This document shows, piece after piece, positions 1 to 8,822 of a stretch of DNA of 64,000 nt. The stretch is from Paraburkholderia sp. BL25I1N1. GTDB lineage: Bacteria; Pseudomonadota; Gammaproteobacteria; Burkholderiales; Burkholderiaceae. A model generated the notes under the pieces. That model did no database searches and was not told the origin of the DNA. It was given only the letters and a program-made list of their open reading frames with translations. The number at the start of each line of letters is the position of its first letter. The stretch's first letter is position 1. The stretch is taken from positions 238,218 to 302,217 of the forward strand of contig NZ_PVZB01000008.1 in NCBI RefSeq assembly GCF_003002025.1, read 5' to 3'. Both the position numbers and the translations under genes were made by a program.

Positions 1-671
1 ATTGACGCAGTGACCGCGGCTTCATCCGTGCTTTCGCAAAGGCAATAAACGGTGTCGCGCATGATGAGCGGCGGCTCAGCGGGATTCAGCACGATGATTG
101 CCTTGCCGCGCTTTGCACCACCGACCTTCTCGATTGCTTGCGAAGTTGTCTCGGTAAACTCGTCAATGTTGGCGCGAGTGCCCGGACCAGCGGAGCGCGA
201 CGAAATCGATGCAACGATTTCTGCGTACGGAACATTCGCGACCTGGCTGACTGCCGCAACGATTGGAATCGTGGCCTGGCCACCGCACGTGACCATATTG
301 ACGTTCGGAGCATCAAGGTTCTGCTCACCATTCACGCACGGCACCGTGAAGGGACCAATCGCTGCCGGTGTGAGGTCGATAACGCGCTTGCCGAACGACT
401 GCAGTACGGCATCATGCTTCTTGTGTGCGCCAGCCGACGTCGCGTCGAAGACGATTTTGATTTCGTCGAAATTCGGCAGACGCGTCAGGCCGTCGATGCC
501 TTCAGCGGTGATGGGCACACCCATGCGCTCGGCACGCTTCAGGCCGTCGGACTCCGGGTCAATGCCGACAAACGCGCCCATTTCGAGAACGTCGGACAGG
601 CGAAGCACCTTAATCATCAGGTCAGTGCCGATATTGCCGGAACCGATGATGGCTACCTTGGTTTTGGACAT
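1..671 (-). CDS. mhpF: Acetaldehyde dehydrogenase (acylating), 3' end cut by window
   Basis: Converts acetaldehyde, CoA and NAD+ to acetyl-CoA at the end of meta-cleavage pathways, normally in a complex with the 4-hydroxy-2-oxovalerate aldolase. The first 223 codons are present. The N-terminus [19 protein letters not shown] is the Rossmann nucleotide-binding loop, and the segment around residue 125 contains [11 protein letters not shown], which holds the catalytic cysteine of the MhpF/DmpF family. ATG at 671 is preceded by AGAGG. It lies 10 nt after the hydratase stop, so it is in the same operon; an aldolase gene is expected just beyond the left edge. Identity is confident; the C-terminus is not visible. 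Confidence 0.93.
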   Translation of the reverse strand, partial: MSKTKVAIIGSGNIGTDLMIKVLRLSDVLEMGAFVGIDPESDGLKRAERMGVPITAEGIDGLTRLPNFDEIKIVFDATSAGAHKKHDAVLQSFGKRVIDLTPAAIGPFTVPCVNGEQNLDAPNVNMVTCGGQATIPIVAAVSQVANVPYAEIVASISSRSAGPGTRANIDEFTETTSQAIEKVGGAKRGKAIIVLNPAEPPLIMRDTVYCLCESTDEAAVTAS

Positions 672-681
672 TGGAGACCTC

Positions 682-1515
682 TTAAACGAATTTCGCCGTG
701 ACTTCGCCGAGTCCGGACAATTGAGCGACAAACGTGTCACCAGCGGTAACTGGAACCATCGGGCCCAGTGCGCCGGTCAACACGACGTCACCGGCTCTGA
801 GGGGGCGGCCACGGCTGGCAATTTCACCCGCAAGCCACACTGCCGCGTTCAGCGGATGGCCAAGGCAAGCTGCGCCACTGCCTGTCGAAACGACGTTCGG
901 ACCGGTCGTCACGCCATCATGGTCGCGGCGCATGGTCATTTGGAGGCCACGCAAGTCCAGGTCTTGAATACGGCGGGCGGGGCCGCCGAGTACGAACAGT
1001 CCAGACGACGCGTTGTCGGCTACGGTGTCAAAAAAGCGGATGTCCCAGTTGGCAATCCGACTGCCGACGATTTCGAGCGCAGGTACAACATAGGCGGTCG
1101 CGCGAATCAAATCGGCAAGCGTCGGTGATTCGATGTCGAGGTCCTCGGCCAGAATGAGTGCGACTTCTGCTTCAATCTTGGGCTGATGAAGGCGGCTAAC
1201 TGCGATGGGTTCGCCTTCGCCTGCGGCCATATCGGCAAACAGCATTCCGAAGTCCGGCTGGTCTACGCCCAACTGCGCCTGTACGACCTTTGACGTCAGT
1301 CCGATTTTTCGACCGACCAGACGGCGCCCCTGAGCCTCGAAGAACTTCGTGTTCGCATCCTGAATGGCGTACGCCGTGTCGACATCGTCCGACGTTACGC
1401 GCGAGCGCAGCGGAGCAATGGTTTGCCCGGTTTCGTAGCAGTTGCGCAGTTCGGCGGCCAGCGCCTCGATACTCGCTGCATTGCCAGTTGGGCGGTCGAT
1501 GGTTGCATCAGACAT
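682..1515 (-). CDS. mhpD: 2-oxopent-4-enoate hydratase
   Basis: Hydrates 2-oxopent-4-enoate to 4-hydroxy-2-oxovalerate in the lower meta-cleavage pathway (fumarylacetoacetate-hydrolase-like fold, metal dependent, cytoplasmic). The 277-residue protein has the family signatures [12 protein letters not shown] near residue 69 and [16 protein letters not shown] near 111, which includes the metal-binding glutamates, and [16 protein letters not shown] near the C-terminus. Length is close to MhpD/TesE-type enzymes. It sits between the flavin reductase (35 nt gap) and acetaldehyde dehydrogenase genes (10 nt gap), which supports this role over the related 2-oxohepta-dienoate hydratases, although the latter cannot be excluded from sequence alone. 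Confidence 0.9.
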   Translation of the reverse strand: MSDATIDRPTGNAASIEALAAELRNCYETGQTIAPLRSRVTSDDVDTAYAIQDANTKFFEAQGRRLVGRKIGLTSKVVQAQLGVDQPDFGMLFADMAAGEGEPIAVSRLHQPKIEAEVALILAEDLDIESPTLADLIRATAYVVPALEIVGSRIANWDIRFFDTVADNASSGLFVLGGPARRIQDLDLRGLQMTMRRDHDGVTTGPNVVSTGSGAACLGHPLNAAVWLAGEIASRGRPLRAGDVVLTGALGPMVPVTAGDTFVAQLSGLGEVTAKFV

Positions 1516-1550
1516 GAAAACCTCTTTTGATTACTCGTGTCGCTGAAGGG

Positions 1551-2078
1551 TTAGCAGATGGGGTCGACTTCAAGCGGGTGATAGCAGCCGCGCCAATGGA
1601 CCAGCGGGGACTTGTCTGCCACGCGCGTGCGCATCACGCGTCCCACGAAGATGGTGTGGTCACCGGCTTCGATTTGCCGCTCAAGACTGCATTCAATCCA
1701 CCCGAGGCAACCGGCGACGAGAGGGAGTCCTTCGAGTCCCACCGATGATTCGACTTGAGAAAATCGGTCAATCGGTTTGCAGAAGATGCGCGAGACGGCT
1801 TCCTGGTCGGATGCGAGGATGTTGACCGCAAAGTACTTTGCCTGACTGAAGATGGGATACGAGTACGACTTAGTCGTCAGACTCCACTGGATGAGTGGCG
1901 GGTCGAGGGACAACGATGAGAACGAGCTGACCGTCGCGCCATACGGTTTGCTCTGCGCGTCCACCGCCGAAATCACAGTGATGCCGGTCGCGAAATGACC
2001 CAACGCGTGGCGAAATGCATTACCAGTCGCGTTGGAGTCTGACGTCGATGCGTCAGCGGCTCGATTGGTGTCTGACAT
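1551..2078 (-). CDS. Flavin reductase, HpaC-like component
   Basis: A 175-residue flavin reductase domain protein. The motifs HFATGITVISA (about residues 27-37), GATVSSFSSLSLDPPL (about 47-62) and VGRVMRTRVADKSPLVHWRG near the end are typical of NAD(P)H:FMN/FAD reductases of two-component monooxygenases. It most likely supplies FADH2 to the HpaB-type oxygenase encoded two genes upstream in the same operon. Gaps to the flanking genes are 27 and 35 nt. The reductase and oxygenase genes are separated by the hydrolase gene, whereas hpaB and hpaC are usually adjacent. Confidence 0.88.
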   Translation of the reverse strand: MSDTNRAADASTSDSNATGNAFRHALGHFATGITVISAVDAQSKPYGATVSSFSSLSLDPPLIQWSLTTKSYSYPIFSQAKYFAVNILASDQEAVSRIFCKPIDRFSQVESSVGLEGLPLVAGCLGWIECSLERQIEAGDHTIFVGRVMRTRVADKSPLVHWRGCYHPLEVDPIC

Positions 2079-2105
2079 GATTCAGTCCTCGTTCTCGGGC
2101 GTTGC

Positions 2106-2984
2106 TCACTTGTCCAGCAGGAAGTCGATGTGGAGACGATTGAACAGCTCCGCATCTTCGAACTGCGGCCAGTGACCGCACTCGTTCATCACGACGTACT
2201 TGCAGTTCGGAATCATTTCCGAGATTTCCTTGCCCTCGGCCGGCGTGGCCGTCGGGTCATGCGAAGTCCACACCACGAGCGACGGTGCCTTGATTGACCG
2301 GTACTGCTCTTCGGTAATCATGTTCGGGCGACGGATTTCCATCTCCTGGAGGCACATGATTCGTTTCATCGTGTCGGCGAAACCTGGTTGCGCGTAGATA
2401 GTGCGACGCGTCTCGATGAGGTCATCACTGACCATGCTCTTGTCGCACATCAGGAATTCGAGACGGGTCTTGATGCGTTCCCAGCTCGGGTCTTCCGCTG
2501 CCTGATTCGACAGGCTCTTCAGGCGCGTCATGACCTCGGGGTGGGCAGTCCACCCGCCTGCGGTGTTCAACACGAGGTGGTCAACGACCTCGGGGTTATG
2601 CACTGCGAGGTAGGTCGCGACCCAGCCGCCCAGCGATTCGCCGGTGATGTGTGCACGCTCACGACCCAGCGCCTTCAGCACGGCGAGAACATGGTCCGCG
2701 TAGTCCTTCACCTGGTAGTCGATTGCCGACTTGTCAGTCCAACCGTGGCCGAGCATGTCGATAGCCACGACCCAGAAGTGTTCGCCGTGCGGGCCGAAGT
2801 TGCGCGAGTAGGCTTCTGCGTGGCCGCCGACGCCGTGAAGACAGAGCAGCAGCGGCTTGTCGGGGCTACCGGACATCATGTATCGCGTCCTGACTCCTCC
2901 GGCGTCAATGAAACCTTGGCTGAAAGAAACGCCGCGCAGGTCAGCCCAAACGCTTGAGAAATTGGAGGGGCGGGTATCGCTCAC
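2106..2984 (-). CDS. Alpha/beta hydrolase, meta-cleavage product hydrolase type
   Basis: Likely C-C hydrolase that splits the ring-fission product into a carboxylic acid and 2-oxopent-4-enoate, as MhpC and BphD do. It has 292 residues with the oxyanion segment LLCLHGVGGHAE (about 46-57), nucleophile elbow GESLGG with Ser117, a catalytic Asp in VVWTSHDPTATP, and His in NECGHWPQFED. The start is GTG at 2984 and it overlaps the upstream oxygenase stop by 4 nt (GTGA), indicating translational coupling. Operon position between ring cleavage and hydratase genes supports the assignment; substrate specificity cannot be read. Confidence 0.88.
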   Translation of the reverse strand: MSDTRPSNFSSVWADLRGVSFSQGFIDAGGVRTRYMMSGSPDKPLLLCLHGVGGHAEAYSRNFGPHGEHFWVVAIDMLGHGWTDKSAIDYQVKDYADHVLAVLKALGRERAHITGESLGGWVATYLAVHNPEVVDHLVLNTAGGWTAHPEVMTRLKSLSNQAAEDPSWERIKTRLEFLMCDKSMVSDDLIETRRTIYAQPGFADTMKRIMCLQEMEIRRPNMITEEQYRSIKAPSLVVWTSHDPTATPAEGKEISEMIPNCKYVVMNECGHWPQFEDAELFNRLHIDFLLDK

Positions 2985-4492
2985 GAGTTCACTTCCGTAG
3001 CAAGTTCGTTGTTTGCGGTTGCCAAATCCGGCGCGCCGTCGGGGTCTCCCGCAAGCCCCAGTGCTTTGTCGACAAGCCGCTGCATGTCGGGATTGCGGTT
3101 ACTGAGATAGTTCAAGGCCAGGTTGCGAACCGGGTCGCCTGCGTAATAGCGTTCGTACTGGACGAGACGCTGGCCGAAGGCTTCCCCTGCGAGGTCCCAT
3201 GCGAGCTTGAAGAGCTTCACGCGCTCGACCGAAGGCATGCCACCAGCACCCTGGTAGTAAAGTGCGAGGTCTTCGGAGAGTTCAGGGGCGCGGAAGTCCG
3301 CGCCGCTTGGCATCAGCATGAAGCCGCCTGCGCCAATCGTTTGAAGGACCTCGACGACTCGCGGATAAGCCGTCGGGAGCATCGTGCGGATTGCCTGCAA
3401 CGGTGCGAGGCAAGGCCGGACGGTACCCACTTCGGTGGGTTCGGATTCGTACTCGGAGCGCACGAGCGCGCTCTTCACTTGCTCGATGTATCCGAGCAAT
3501 TCGCCCAACATCTGCTGAACGTGCAGAAACTGGTCGGCCTTGATGGACTTCGCAACGGCGATAGCGAGACCAACCGAAAACTGCATCTTGACGAGTGCAC
3601 GCGTGTTGGTCTGATGCGCTGTGTGATTGCGCAAGCCGGTGTGCGTGTACAGTTGATTCGAAAGTTCAACCTGGCGATAGCAGAAGACGCGGTCCCACGG
3701 TACGAACACGTTATCGAAGATGAGCAGGGAATCGTTTTCTTCGAAGCGCGTCGACAGCGGATGGTCGTAGCTCTCATGCGCCTCAACGTAGTATGGGTCT
3801 CGGGAAATCTGACGCATTCCCTTGACGTCCGTTGGCACCGCAAAAATGAGCGCGTGGTCTTCGTCCCCTGTCTTGAACTGGGGCAGGTTGTACATAATCA
3901 TTTCGTCCGACACCGGGCCCAGCGTAGCAATCATCCGCGCACCGCTGACGTAAATGCCCTCGTCAGTTTCTTTTACGACCCGCAAATGCATGTTGCCGAG
4001 TTGGGATGACTGCTTCGAGCGGTCGTTCTGCGGCGTGATAAGCGCATGGCTAAGGAACAGGTCGTTGTCGCGGATGTACTCGTAATACTTCACGATGTTG
4101 TCCGCGTACTGCTGGCCACCCTTTGCAAAATCGTGCCGCGCTTCCCAGAACGCCAGCAGCGTGACGTTCATGAAGTCCGGCGAGCGCCCCATCAGACCGA
4201 AATTCGTCTCAGCCCAGATGCGATAGGCTTCCCGGCGCTTGCGAAGGTCGGCGGCCGATTTCGCCGGCATGAAAGCGAGACCTGCGCGCTCACCTGTTTC
4301 CGGTACGACATAGGTGACTTTGTCCTGCAGTTCCGGGTCATGCTGCGTGTCGTAAAGCGCGGCGAGTTGTTCGACAGCGCCCTTGAAGGCTGGGTGAGTG
4401 GTGACATCGTCCACACGTTCACCACGCACCCACACGTCGCGCGGACGATTCTTGAGGCCGTCGATAAACTGCTGACCGGTTCTGATTCCCAT
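2981..4492 (-). CDS. HpaB-type FADH2-dependent aromatic monooxygenase, large component
   Basis: A 503-residue member of the 4-hydroxyphenylacetate 3-monooxygenase/HpaB family (acyl-CoA dehydrogenase-like fold). It would ortho-hydroxylate a phenolic substrate to a catechol using reduced flavin from the nearby reductase. Seen: N-terminal GIRTGQQFIDGLKNRPRDVW, GRSPDFMNV (about 102-110), a central PQNDRSKQ segment followed by LRVVKETDEGIYVSGARM, and the C-terminal IQTIGAGGFM-type block. The gene is 29 nt after the dioxygenase and coupled to the hydrolase. Relatives act on 4-hydroxyphenylacetate, chlorophenols or phenol; here the partner dioxygenase is of MhpB type, so a hydroxyphenylpropionate or alkylphenol is a reasonable but unproven substrate. 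Confidence 0.88.
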   Translation of the reverse strand: MGIRTGQQFIDGLKNRPRDVWVRGERVDDVTTHPAFKGAVEQLAALYDTQHDPELQDKVTYVVPETGERAGLAFMPAKSAADLRKRREAYRIWAETNFGLMGRSPDFMNVTLLAFWEARHDFAKGGQQYADNIVKYYEYIRDNDLFLSHALITPQNDRSKQSSQLGNMHLRVVKETDEGIYVSGARMIATLGPVSDEMIMYNLPQFKTGDEDHALIFAVPTDVKGMRQISRDPYYVEAHESYDHPLSTRFEENDSLLIFDNVFVPWDRVFCYRQVELSNQLYTHTGLRNHTAHQTNTRALVKMQFSVGLAIAVAKSIKADQFLHVQQMLGELLGYIEQVKSALVRSEYESEPTEVGTVRPCLAPLQAIRTMLPTAYPRVVEVLQTIGAGGFMLMPSGADFRAPELSEDLALYYQGAGGMPSVERVKLFKLAWDLAGEAFGQRLVQYERYYAGDPVRNLALNYLSNRNPDMQRLVDKALGLAGDPDGAPDLATANNELATEVNS

Positions 4493-4521
4493 GGCTTATC
4501 TCCTGAAGTCCCACTAACGCT

Positions 4522-5508
4522 TTACGCTCGCGGTGTTTTCGATTCGGCAAACATCATTGCCATCCCGGCTATCCAACCCTGGATGGCCTCGTAGTAAAGA
4601 AGGTCCGCCTTGTACTCGCCTGCGACGGACAAGGCCGCGAATGCTGCCACCCAGGCAAGGACCTCGGGACCGCCGCGGCCCGCTTTTTCTCGGACTTCTG
4701 CAGTGGTCAAGGCATCGAAATCTCTCAGGTTCCCGCCTTGCAACTGGGCTATGAAGTCCTTGTCCCAGTTCGCATCGACCTGCAGGATGCTGGGGTGACC
4801 TTCCAGAGCACGAACTCCTGCGGCTCTAACGCGCTCTTCCCTTGCATGCCGCATTTCCCGAGTGGGGTTGCGTCCATCAATAAGACGAGCCTTAACATCG
4901 TCCGGTGCCGAAACGATGCTCGGTGTCGGCGGGTCATGTGACAGGCCGCCCGAGGCAGAAAAGAGAACGCGCTTGCCGGTAGCTGCCGCGAATCGACCGA
5001 CAGCTTCGCCAAGAAGCCGAGCGCGCTTGAATGTTGGAAGAGGCGGCGCTGCGCAGTTGATGAAAATTGGAATGCAGGGATATTTCGCAAAGGAACCAAA
5101 CATCTCTTCCCAGATTTGTACGAACCCGTGGTCCACTTCCATTTGGTATGACACTGCTACGTCGAGACCGTCATTCAGCAGCGCCTCGCTAAGCTGCAGG
5201 GCCTCCGCTGACGCCACCGGCAGACGGCCGACCGCGGTGTCCCAGTCACCAATCGAGGTCGCATTCACGCCAACGCAGAAGCTCGGCATGACGTCATAGA
5301 AAAAACCATTGAAATGGTCCGGCGCAAATTGGATAACGAGGTCCGGATTGAAGTTTTCAGCGCGTTCGGCGAGCTGGCTGAAGCCAGCCTTTACTGCGTC
5401 ACGGACTTCATCGGTCGTAATTCCGTCCCTCATCAGAGGGGTATGCGATGCGCTCAATACGGCCAGCGGCACGGTTTGTCTCCTATCTATGGCGCTCGTA
5501 CCTGTCAC
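4522..5508 (-). CDS. mhpB: Type III extradiol ring-cleavage dioxygenase (MhpB-like)
   Basis: Fe(II)-dependent extradiol dioxygenase of the LigB/MhpB superfamily, 328 residues. Candidate metal ligands or acid/base residues are His22 in SASHTPLM, His65 in FAPDHFNGFF, His127 in MEVDHGFVQ and His191 in SGGLSHDPP, matching the order in 2,3-dihydroxyphenylpropionate 1,2-dioxygenase. The C-terminal EAIQGWIAGMAMM is also typical. It is the first gene of the operon, so transcription probably starts in the 5509-5943 region shared with the divergent LysR gene. The preferred catechol is not known from sequence; 2,3-dihydroxyphenylpropionate is the obvious guess. Confidence 0.88.
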   Translation of the reverse strand: MTGTSAIDRRQTVPLAVLSASHTPLMRDGITTDEVRDAVKAGFSQLAERAENFNPDLVIQFAPDHFNGFFYDVMPSFCVGVNATSIGDWDTAVGRLPVASAEALQLSEALLNDGLDVAVSYQMEVDHGFVQIWEEMFGSFAKYPCIPIFINCAAPPLPTFKRARLLGEAVGRFAAATGKRVLFSASGGLSHDPPTPSIVSAPDDVKARLIDGRNPTREMRHAREERVRAAGVRALEGHPSILQVDANWDKDFIAQLQGGNLRDFDALTTAEVREKAGRGGPEVLAWVAAFAALSVAGEYKADLLYYEAIQGWIAGMAMMFAESKTPRA

Positions 5509-5654
5509 TGACCCGAGCAGACCTTTTGGTCTGTCTCCATGCGCTGTGGCATATGGTCAATGCTGTGCGTCGAGGCGCATTTCAACGTCTGGCTTGCTCG
5601 CCTGTTGAGGCGTTTGCAGCAAGATGCGATGGATTGATAGTAGCGACGTGCTCG

Positions 5655-5666
5655 TTATTCGAATAA
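5655..5666. promoter_or_regulatory. 12-bp perfect palindrome in catabolic operon/LysR intergenic region
   Basis: TTATTCGAATAA is a perfect palindrome about 150 bp upstream of the dioxygenase start. It lies in an AT-rich stretch of an otherwise GC-rich window. It may be a protein-binding site or part of the operon promoter; function is inferred from position only. Confidence 0.35.
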
Positions 5667-5700
5667 TGCGGTTTTTCTATAGTCGACATCCGATTTCTGT

Positions 5701-5722
5701 TTATCAGTAACAACCCTGATAA
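5701..5722. promoter_or_regulatory. Candidate LysR operator (inverted repeat)
   Basis: TTATCAG and CTGATAA form perfect 7-bp arms separated by 8 bp, the layout of LysR-type binding sites, in the divergent promoter region between the dioxygenase (start 5508) and LysR (start 5944) genes. A third inverted repeat, GGTTTG at 5827-5832 and CAAACC at 5845-5850, lies closer to the LysR gene. Binding by the neighbouring LysR protein is inferred. Confidence 0.5.
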
Positions 5723-5943
5723 ATGAGTCCAAACTAAAAATTTCCGAAGCGATATTTCTGCTGAAAACTCTTATACAACGGGGATTTGGAGCGCCACCCC
5801 ATCGTATGCGTGAACTCAAAGTAGTCGGTTTGTCCGGCTCATGGCAAACCCTGACATGGGTCGCCTCCGCTTTTGCGCCATAATCACTTTATGGATAACA
5901 AGCGCCCAGGTTAGTCGCCTGCGGTGTAGCAGGAGACACCCTG

Positions 5944-6903
5944 ATGGACTCGCGACTAATTGAATATTTCCTTCGAGTCGCCGAACTCGGCAGCATCAAC
6001 AAGGCGGCCACTGACCTGCGCTTGTCGCAGCCAGCGCTGTCGCGACATATCGCGCTTCTGGAACACCAGATTCGCGCGAAGCTGTTCACACGCACGCAAG
6101 GTGGTGTGTTGCTGACGGAGGCGGGTACGCTGTTGCTCGAGCGGGCAAGGCCCATCCTTCGACAACTGACAACATTGGTCGAGCAGGTTGGTGACCGCGC
6201 CGCAGGGCAGCTGTCCGTCGGCCTGCCTCCTTCGTGGCAATACCTCTTCACATCCGAGTACATTGCGAAGCTTGTCGCGCAATATCCGGGCGTGTCTTTG
6301 CGTGTGCACGAAGGTGCAAGTCACGAGTTGAGAGAGGTCATGCATTCTGGCATGCTGGACTTGGCTATCGTGCCTTTTGAGGGTTCGCCGCCGGCGGGCT
6401 ATGTTCACACGCCCCTTATTCGGGAGCCCCTAATCCTCGTGGCGGCGAAGGATGCACAACTACGCTCTGACCGACCCGTGCCACTGTCACGTCTGGATAA
6501 TCTGCAACTTGCCCTTCCAGGCAAGCCCAACGTCATTCGCACTCAGATTGAGAATACGCTTTCACGACGAGGTTTTGCTTTCAAAACCAAATTCGAAATT
6601 GACGCGATGATGCTAACGATTGACCTAGCGCGCCAAGGCATCGCTGAAACAGTTACACCCTGCTGTGCGATAAGCGGAAATGCACGTTGGGAGGACGCGG
6701 TTTCATGGAGTCCGATTCGCGGTATGTACATGACCTGGGCGCTGTGCGAGAACTCCGCCCGCTCTCACTCGCAGGCGGTCCGGGAAGGGCAGCAGCTCAT
6801 TTTCAAACTGGTGGACGAAATCCTTGGCCGCGGCGTTTGGCTGGGCGCCGAGCGCGCGAGCAAATCTGCGCCGGCCACCACATTGGAAGTTGTAGACGAA
6901 TAG
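5944..6903 (+). CDS. LysR-family transcriptional regulator of the catabolic operon
   Basis: A 319-residue LysR protein. The N-terminal winged helix spans about residues 1-60 (IEYFLRVAELGSINKAATDL, then LSQPALSRHIALLEHQI), followed by the effector-binding domain (LSVGLPPSWQYLF onward). ATG 5944 is preceded by AGGAG at 5931-5935. It is divergent from the aromatic operon across a 435-bp region containing inverted repeats, so it is the probable activator, with a pathway metabolite as inducer. It is convergent with the porin gene. The family call is firm; the ligand is unknown. Confidence 0.92.
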   Translation: MDSRLIEYFLRVAELGSINKAATDLRLSQPALSRHIALLEHQIRAKLFTRTQGGVLLTEAGTLLLERARPILRQLTTLVEQVGDRAAGQLSVGLPPSWQYLFTSEYIAKLVAQYPGVSLRVHEGASHELREVMHSGMLDLAIVPFEGSPPAGYVHTPLIREPLILVAAKDAQLRSDRPVPLSRLDNLQLALPGKPNVIRTQIENTLSRRGFAFKTKFEIDAMMLTIDLARQGIAETVTPCCAISGNARWEDAVSWSPIRGMYMTWALCENSARSHSQAVREGQQLIFKLVDEILGRGVWLGAERASKSAPATTLEVVDE

Positions 6904-6962
6904 TGCATCTCCGCGATATGCACTGACGTACCATGGCTCGCCCGACAAACAGAAGGTCCAAT

Positions 6963-6996
6963 GGTGCGTGGCCGCTACGAAGGCGGGCCGCGCACC
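6963..6996. terminator. Hairpin between convergent LysR and porin genes
   Basis: GGTGCG at 6963-6968 pairs with CGCACC at 6991-6996, with further GGCC pairing inside (6970-6973 and 6986-6989). It lies between the LysR stop and the porin stop, a position suited to a two-way terminator. There is no clear T-tract, so Rho-independent termination is uncertain. Confidence 0.35.
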
Positions 6997-7018
6997 CGAT
7001 AAGAAGATGCGTTAGCTC

Positions 7019-8089
7019 CTAGAACAAAGTCTTCACACCAATACGCAGCACCGTTTGATTCGTGCTTGAAGATGTCGCGAACGTACCGTTGACTGAAGCG
7101 AAGGCATCCGCACCTCCACTAGCGCGCTGATAAATTGCATTGACATAGACGTCTGTGCGCTTCGACAACAGATAGTCCAAAGTGACTCCGCCCTGGTTAG
7201 AGTGGTTATTCGTCAATTGCTCGTTGCCCTTTGCGTAGATGTAATTTGCGTAGAGAAAGAGGTCTGGCGCGAAGGTGTAGAGCCCGCCCACTTCGTAGGT
7301 GTCCACGTGCGCGTTGGTAAAGGTATTCCGCGTGTTCACATAGAGAAAATCGACAGCAAATTTGCCAAAATCGTATCGCCCACCGGCCCCAAAGTTACGT
7401 ATCCCGGAATGCCCATTGTCAATCCCGTCTTCCTTTGAATAAGTGTAGGCGGCATTCAGCCGGAGGGGACCTGCGACATAGTTGGCCCCAAAACTGGACA
7501 GGTTGTTGCTTCCGGTCTGACCGGCGAGGTTACTGAATCCGTACATGGCGCCGAAATCGAAGCCGTCATAATGCTTCGAGGTGAACTTCACCGCATTCGG
7601 CGTCGCTTCCCCCCCGGCAATTCTCGTGTAATCGAAAGTCCCCAAAGGGGTACCCAATTTCGCAAATGGACCGCCCGGAAGCTGGTAAAAACTCACGTAT
7701 GGAATCTCGTGTCCCCATCGCTCAACGGACAGGTTATCGAACATGTAGTCAAACTGCCGTCCCAATGTCACGGTGCCCAAGGACGATGCGATACCGACGT
7801 ATGATTCCCGACCGGAAAACGCGCCACCTTGGGCGGTACCATTATTGAGGTTCGGCATCGAATCCATAACGAATATGGCCTGTAAGCCACCGCCCAGGTC
7901 TTCAATTCCACGAAGCCCGAGAAGGTTCGGTGCCTGAAGGCCCGACGCCATCTGGACAAGCGAGTGACCGCCCGAATTGCTAACGTAGCTGATACCGTTA
8001 TCAAGAATTCCGAATAGCGTTACAGAGCTTTGCGCCTGCGACACTAGCGGGAACATTGATAGCGCCACGATGAGAATATTTTTTTTCAT
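7019..8089 (-). CDS. Gram-negative outer membrane porin (OmpC-like, Burkholderia type)
   Basis: Trimeric beta-barrel general porin, 356 residues. The N-terminus MKKNILIVALSMFPLVSQAQS is a signal peptide with cleavage expected after SQA. The mature start SSVTLFGILDNGISYVSN and GRESYVGIASSLGTVTLGRQ (about 103-123) are characteristic of betaproteobacterial porins. The last residues VLRIGVKTLF end in the Phe recognised by the BAM machinery. Because it lies beside the catabolic operon it may admit the aromatic substrate, but similar porins are scattered through these genomes, so that link is only positional. Confidence 0.93.
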   Translation of the reverse strand: MKKNILIVALSMFPLVSQAQSSVTLFGILDNGISYVSNSGGHSLVQMASGLQAPNLLGLRGIEDLGGGLQAIFVMDSMPNLNNGTAQGGAFSGRESYVGIASSLGTVTLGRQFDYMFDNLSVERWGHEIPYVSFYQLPGGPFAKLGTPLGTFDYTRIAGGEATPNAVKFTSKHYDGFDFGAMYGFSNLAGQTGSNNLSSFGANYVAGPLRLNAAYTYSKEDGIDNGHSGIRNFGAGGRYDFGKFAVDFLYVNTRNTFTNAHVDTYEVGGLYTFAPDLFLYANYIYAKGNEQLTNNHSNQGGVTLDYLLSKRTDVYVNAIYQRASGGADAFASVNGTFATSSSTNQTVLRIGVKTLF

Positions 8090-8266
8090 AGGATAACTAT
8101 TTAATTATGAAAGCATTGACACGATTCATCCGTGCAACCAGGGCGGCAGGATGGTGTATGCGTGCGAATATTCGTATTCGCGGCCTATCAGGCCGAAGGG
8201 ATGCGAGGGTCCAAATACCTCATACCGCAAGGAAGCGGCATGAGGAAATCTTGTGCTAACCAGGTC

Positions 8267-8818
8267 CTAACTAGGTTCCCGGGAGCCTAGCATCACGAAG
8301 AGGACCGTCGCGGGGTGAGAGCCAGGATTGCGCCAGGCATGCCTTGTACCCCGTTGCACGACAACGTCATGTGCTTGAAGGTCTTTCGTTTGACCGTCAT
8401 CGAGTTCAAGACGTATTTTCCCGGACAGCACTACACCATAGTCCAACGTCGGTGTGCGATGCATACCTGGATTTTCAGCCTCAAAGCGCTCGGCGAGACC
8501 GGGCAGCTTTTCCATTTGCTCCTGATGCGCGGCCATGCCATCGAACTGGTCGCTCATCATCACGCTGTCAGGCGGAAACGTCACAACGACCACCAGGCTG
8601 CCGCTCGGACCCGGAATCCACGAACGGGGGTCCTCACCGCGGTCAGGGAAATCTGCGTCCGCATGCGACTCGCGCCCGTCTGTCGCCCACAGCATGTTCA
8701 CTTCGAAGCCCGGGATGGACTTGAACGATGCGCACCAAGGCGATGGTCCATCGCTCAGAAAGGTAGAAGCCCCGTCTTTGTCGTTGACGGTGACGATGCG
8801 TCGAATCATGGCTACCAT
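8267..8818 (-). CDS. Cupin-domain protein
   Basis: About 183 residues, function unknown. The C-terminal half carries a cupin fold: DYGVVLSGKIRLELDDG, then a DVVVQRGTRHAWRNPG stretch with a possible metal-binding His, and a final strand VLFVMLG. The N-terminal half (SIPGFEVNMLWATDGRES) matches cupin proteins often found beside dehydrogenases. ATG 8818 lies 4 nt after the alcohol dehydrogenase stop, so the two are probably coupled; ATG 8809 is an alternative with GGATGG in front. Dioxygenase, isomerase or sensor roles are all possible. Confidence 0.82.
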   Translation of the reverse strand: MVAMIRRIVTVNDKDGASTFLSDGPSPWCASFKSIPGFEVNMLWATDGRESHADADFPDRGEDPRSWIPGPSGSLVVVVTFPPDSVMMSDQFDGMAAHQEQMEKLPGLAERFEAENPGMHRTPTLDYGVVLSGKIRLELDDGQTKDLQAHDVVVQRGTRHAWRNPGSHPATVLFVMLGSREPS

Positions 8819-8822
8819 CCGA

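Noticed and set aside
52..1128. Plus-strand open frame of 358 codons at the left edge
   Set aside because: It lies opposite the acetaldehyde dehydrogenase and hydratase genes, both of which show clear family motifs on the minus strand; the plus frame is a GC-rich shadow.
2954..4009. Plus-strand open frame of 351 codons
   Set aside because: Antisense to the HpaB-type oxygenase; no family pattern and no ribosome site.
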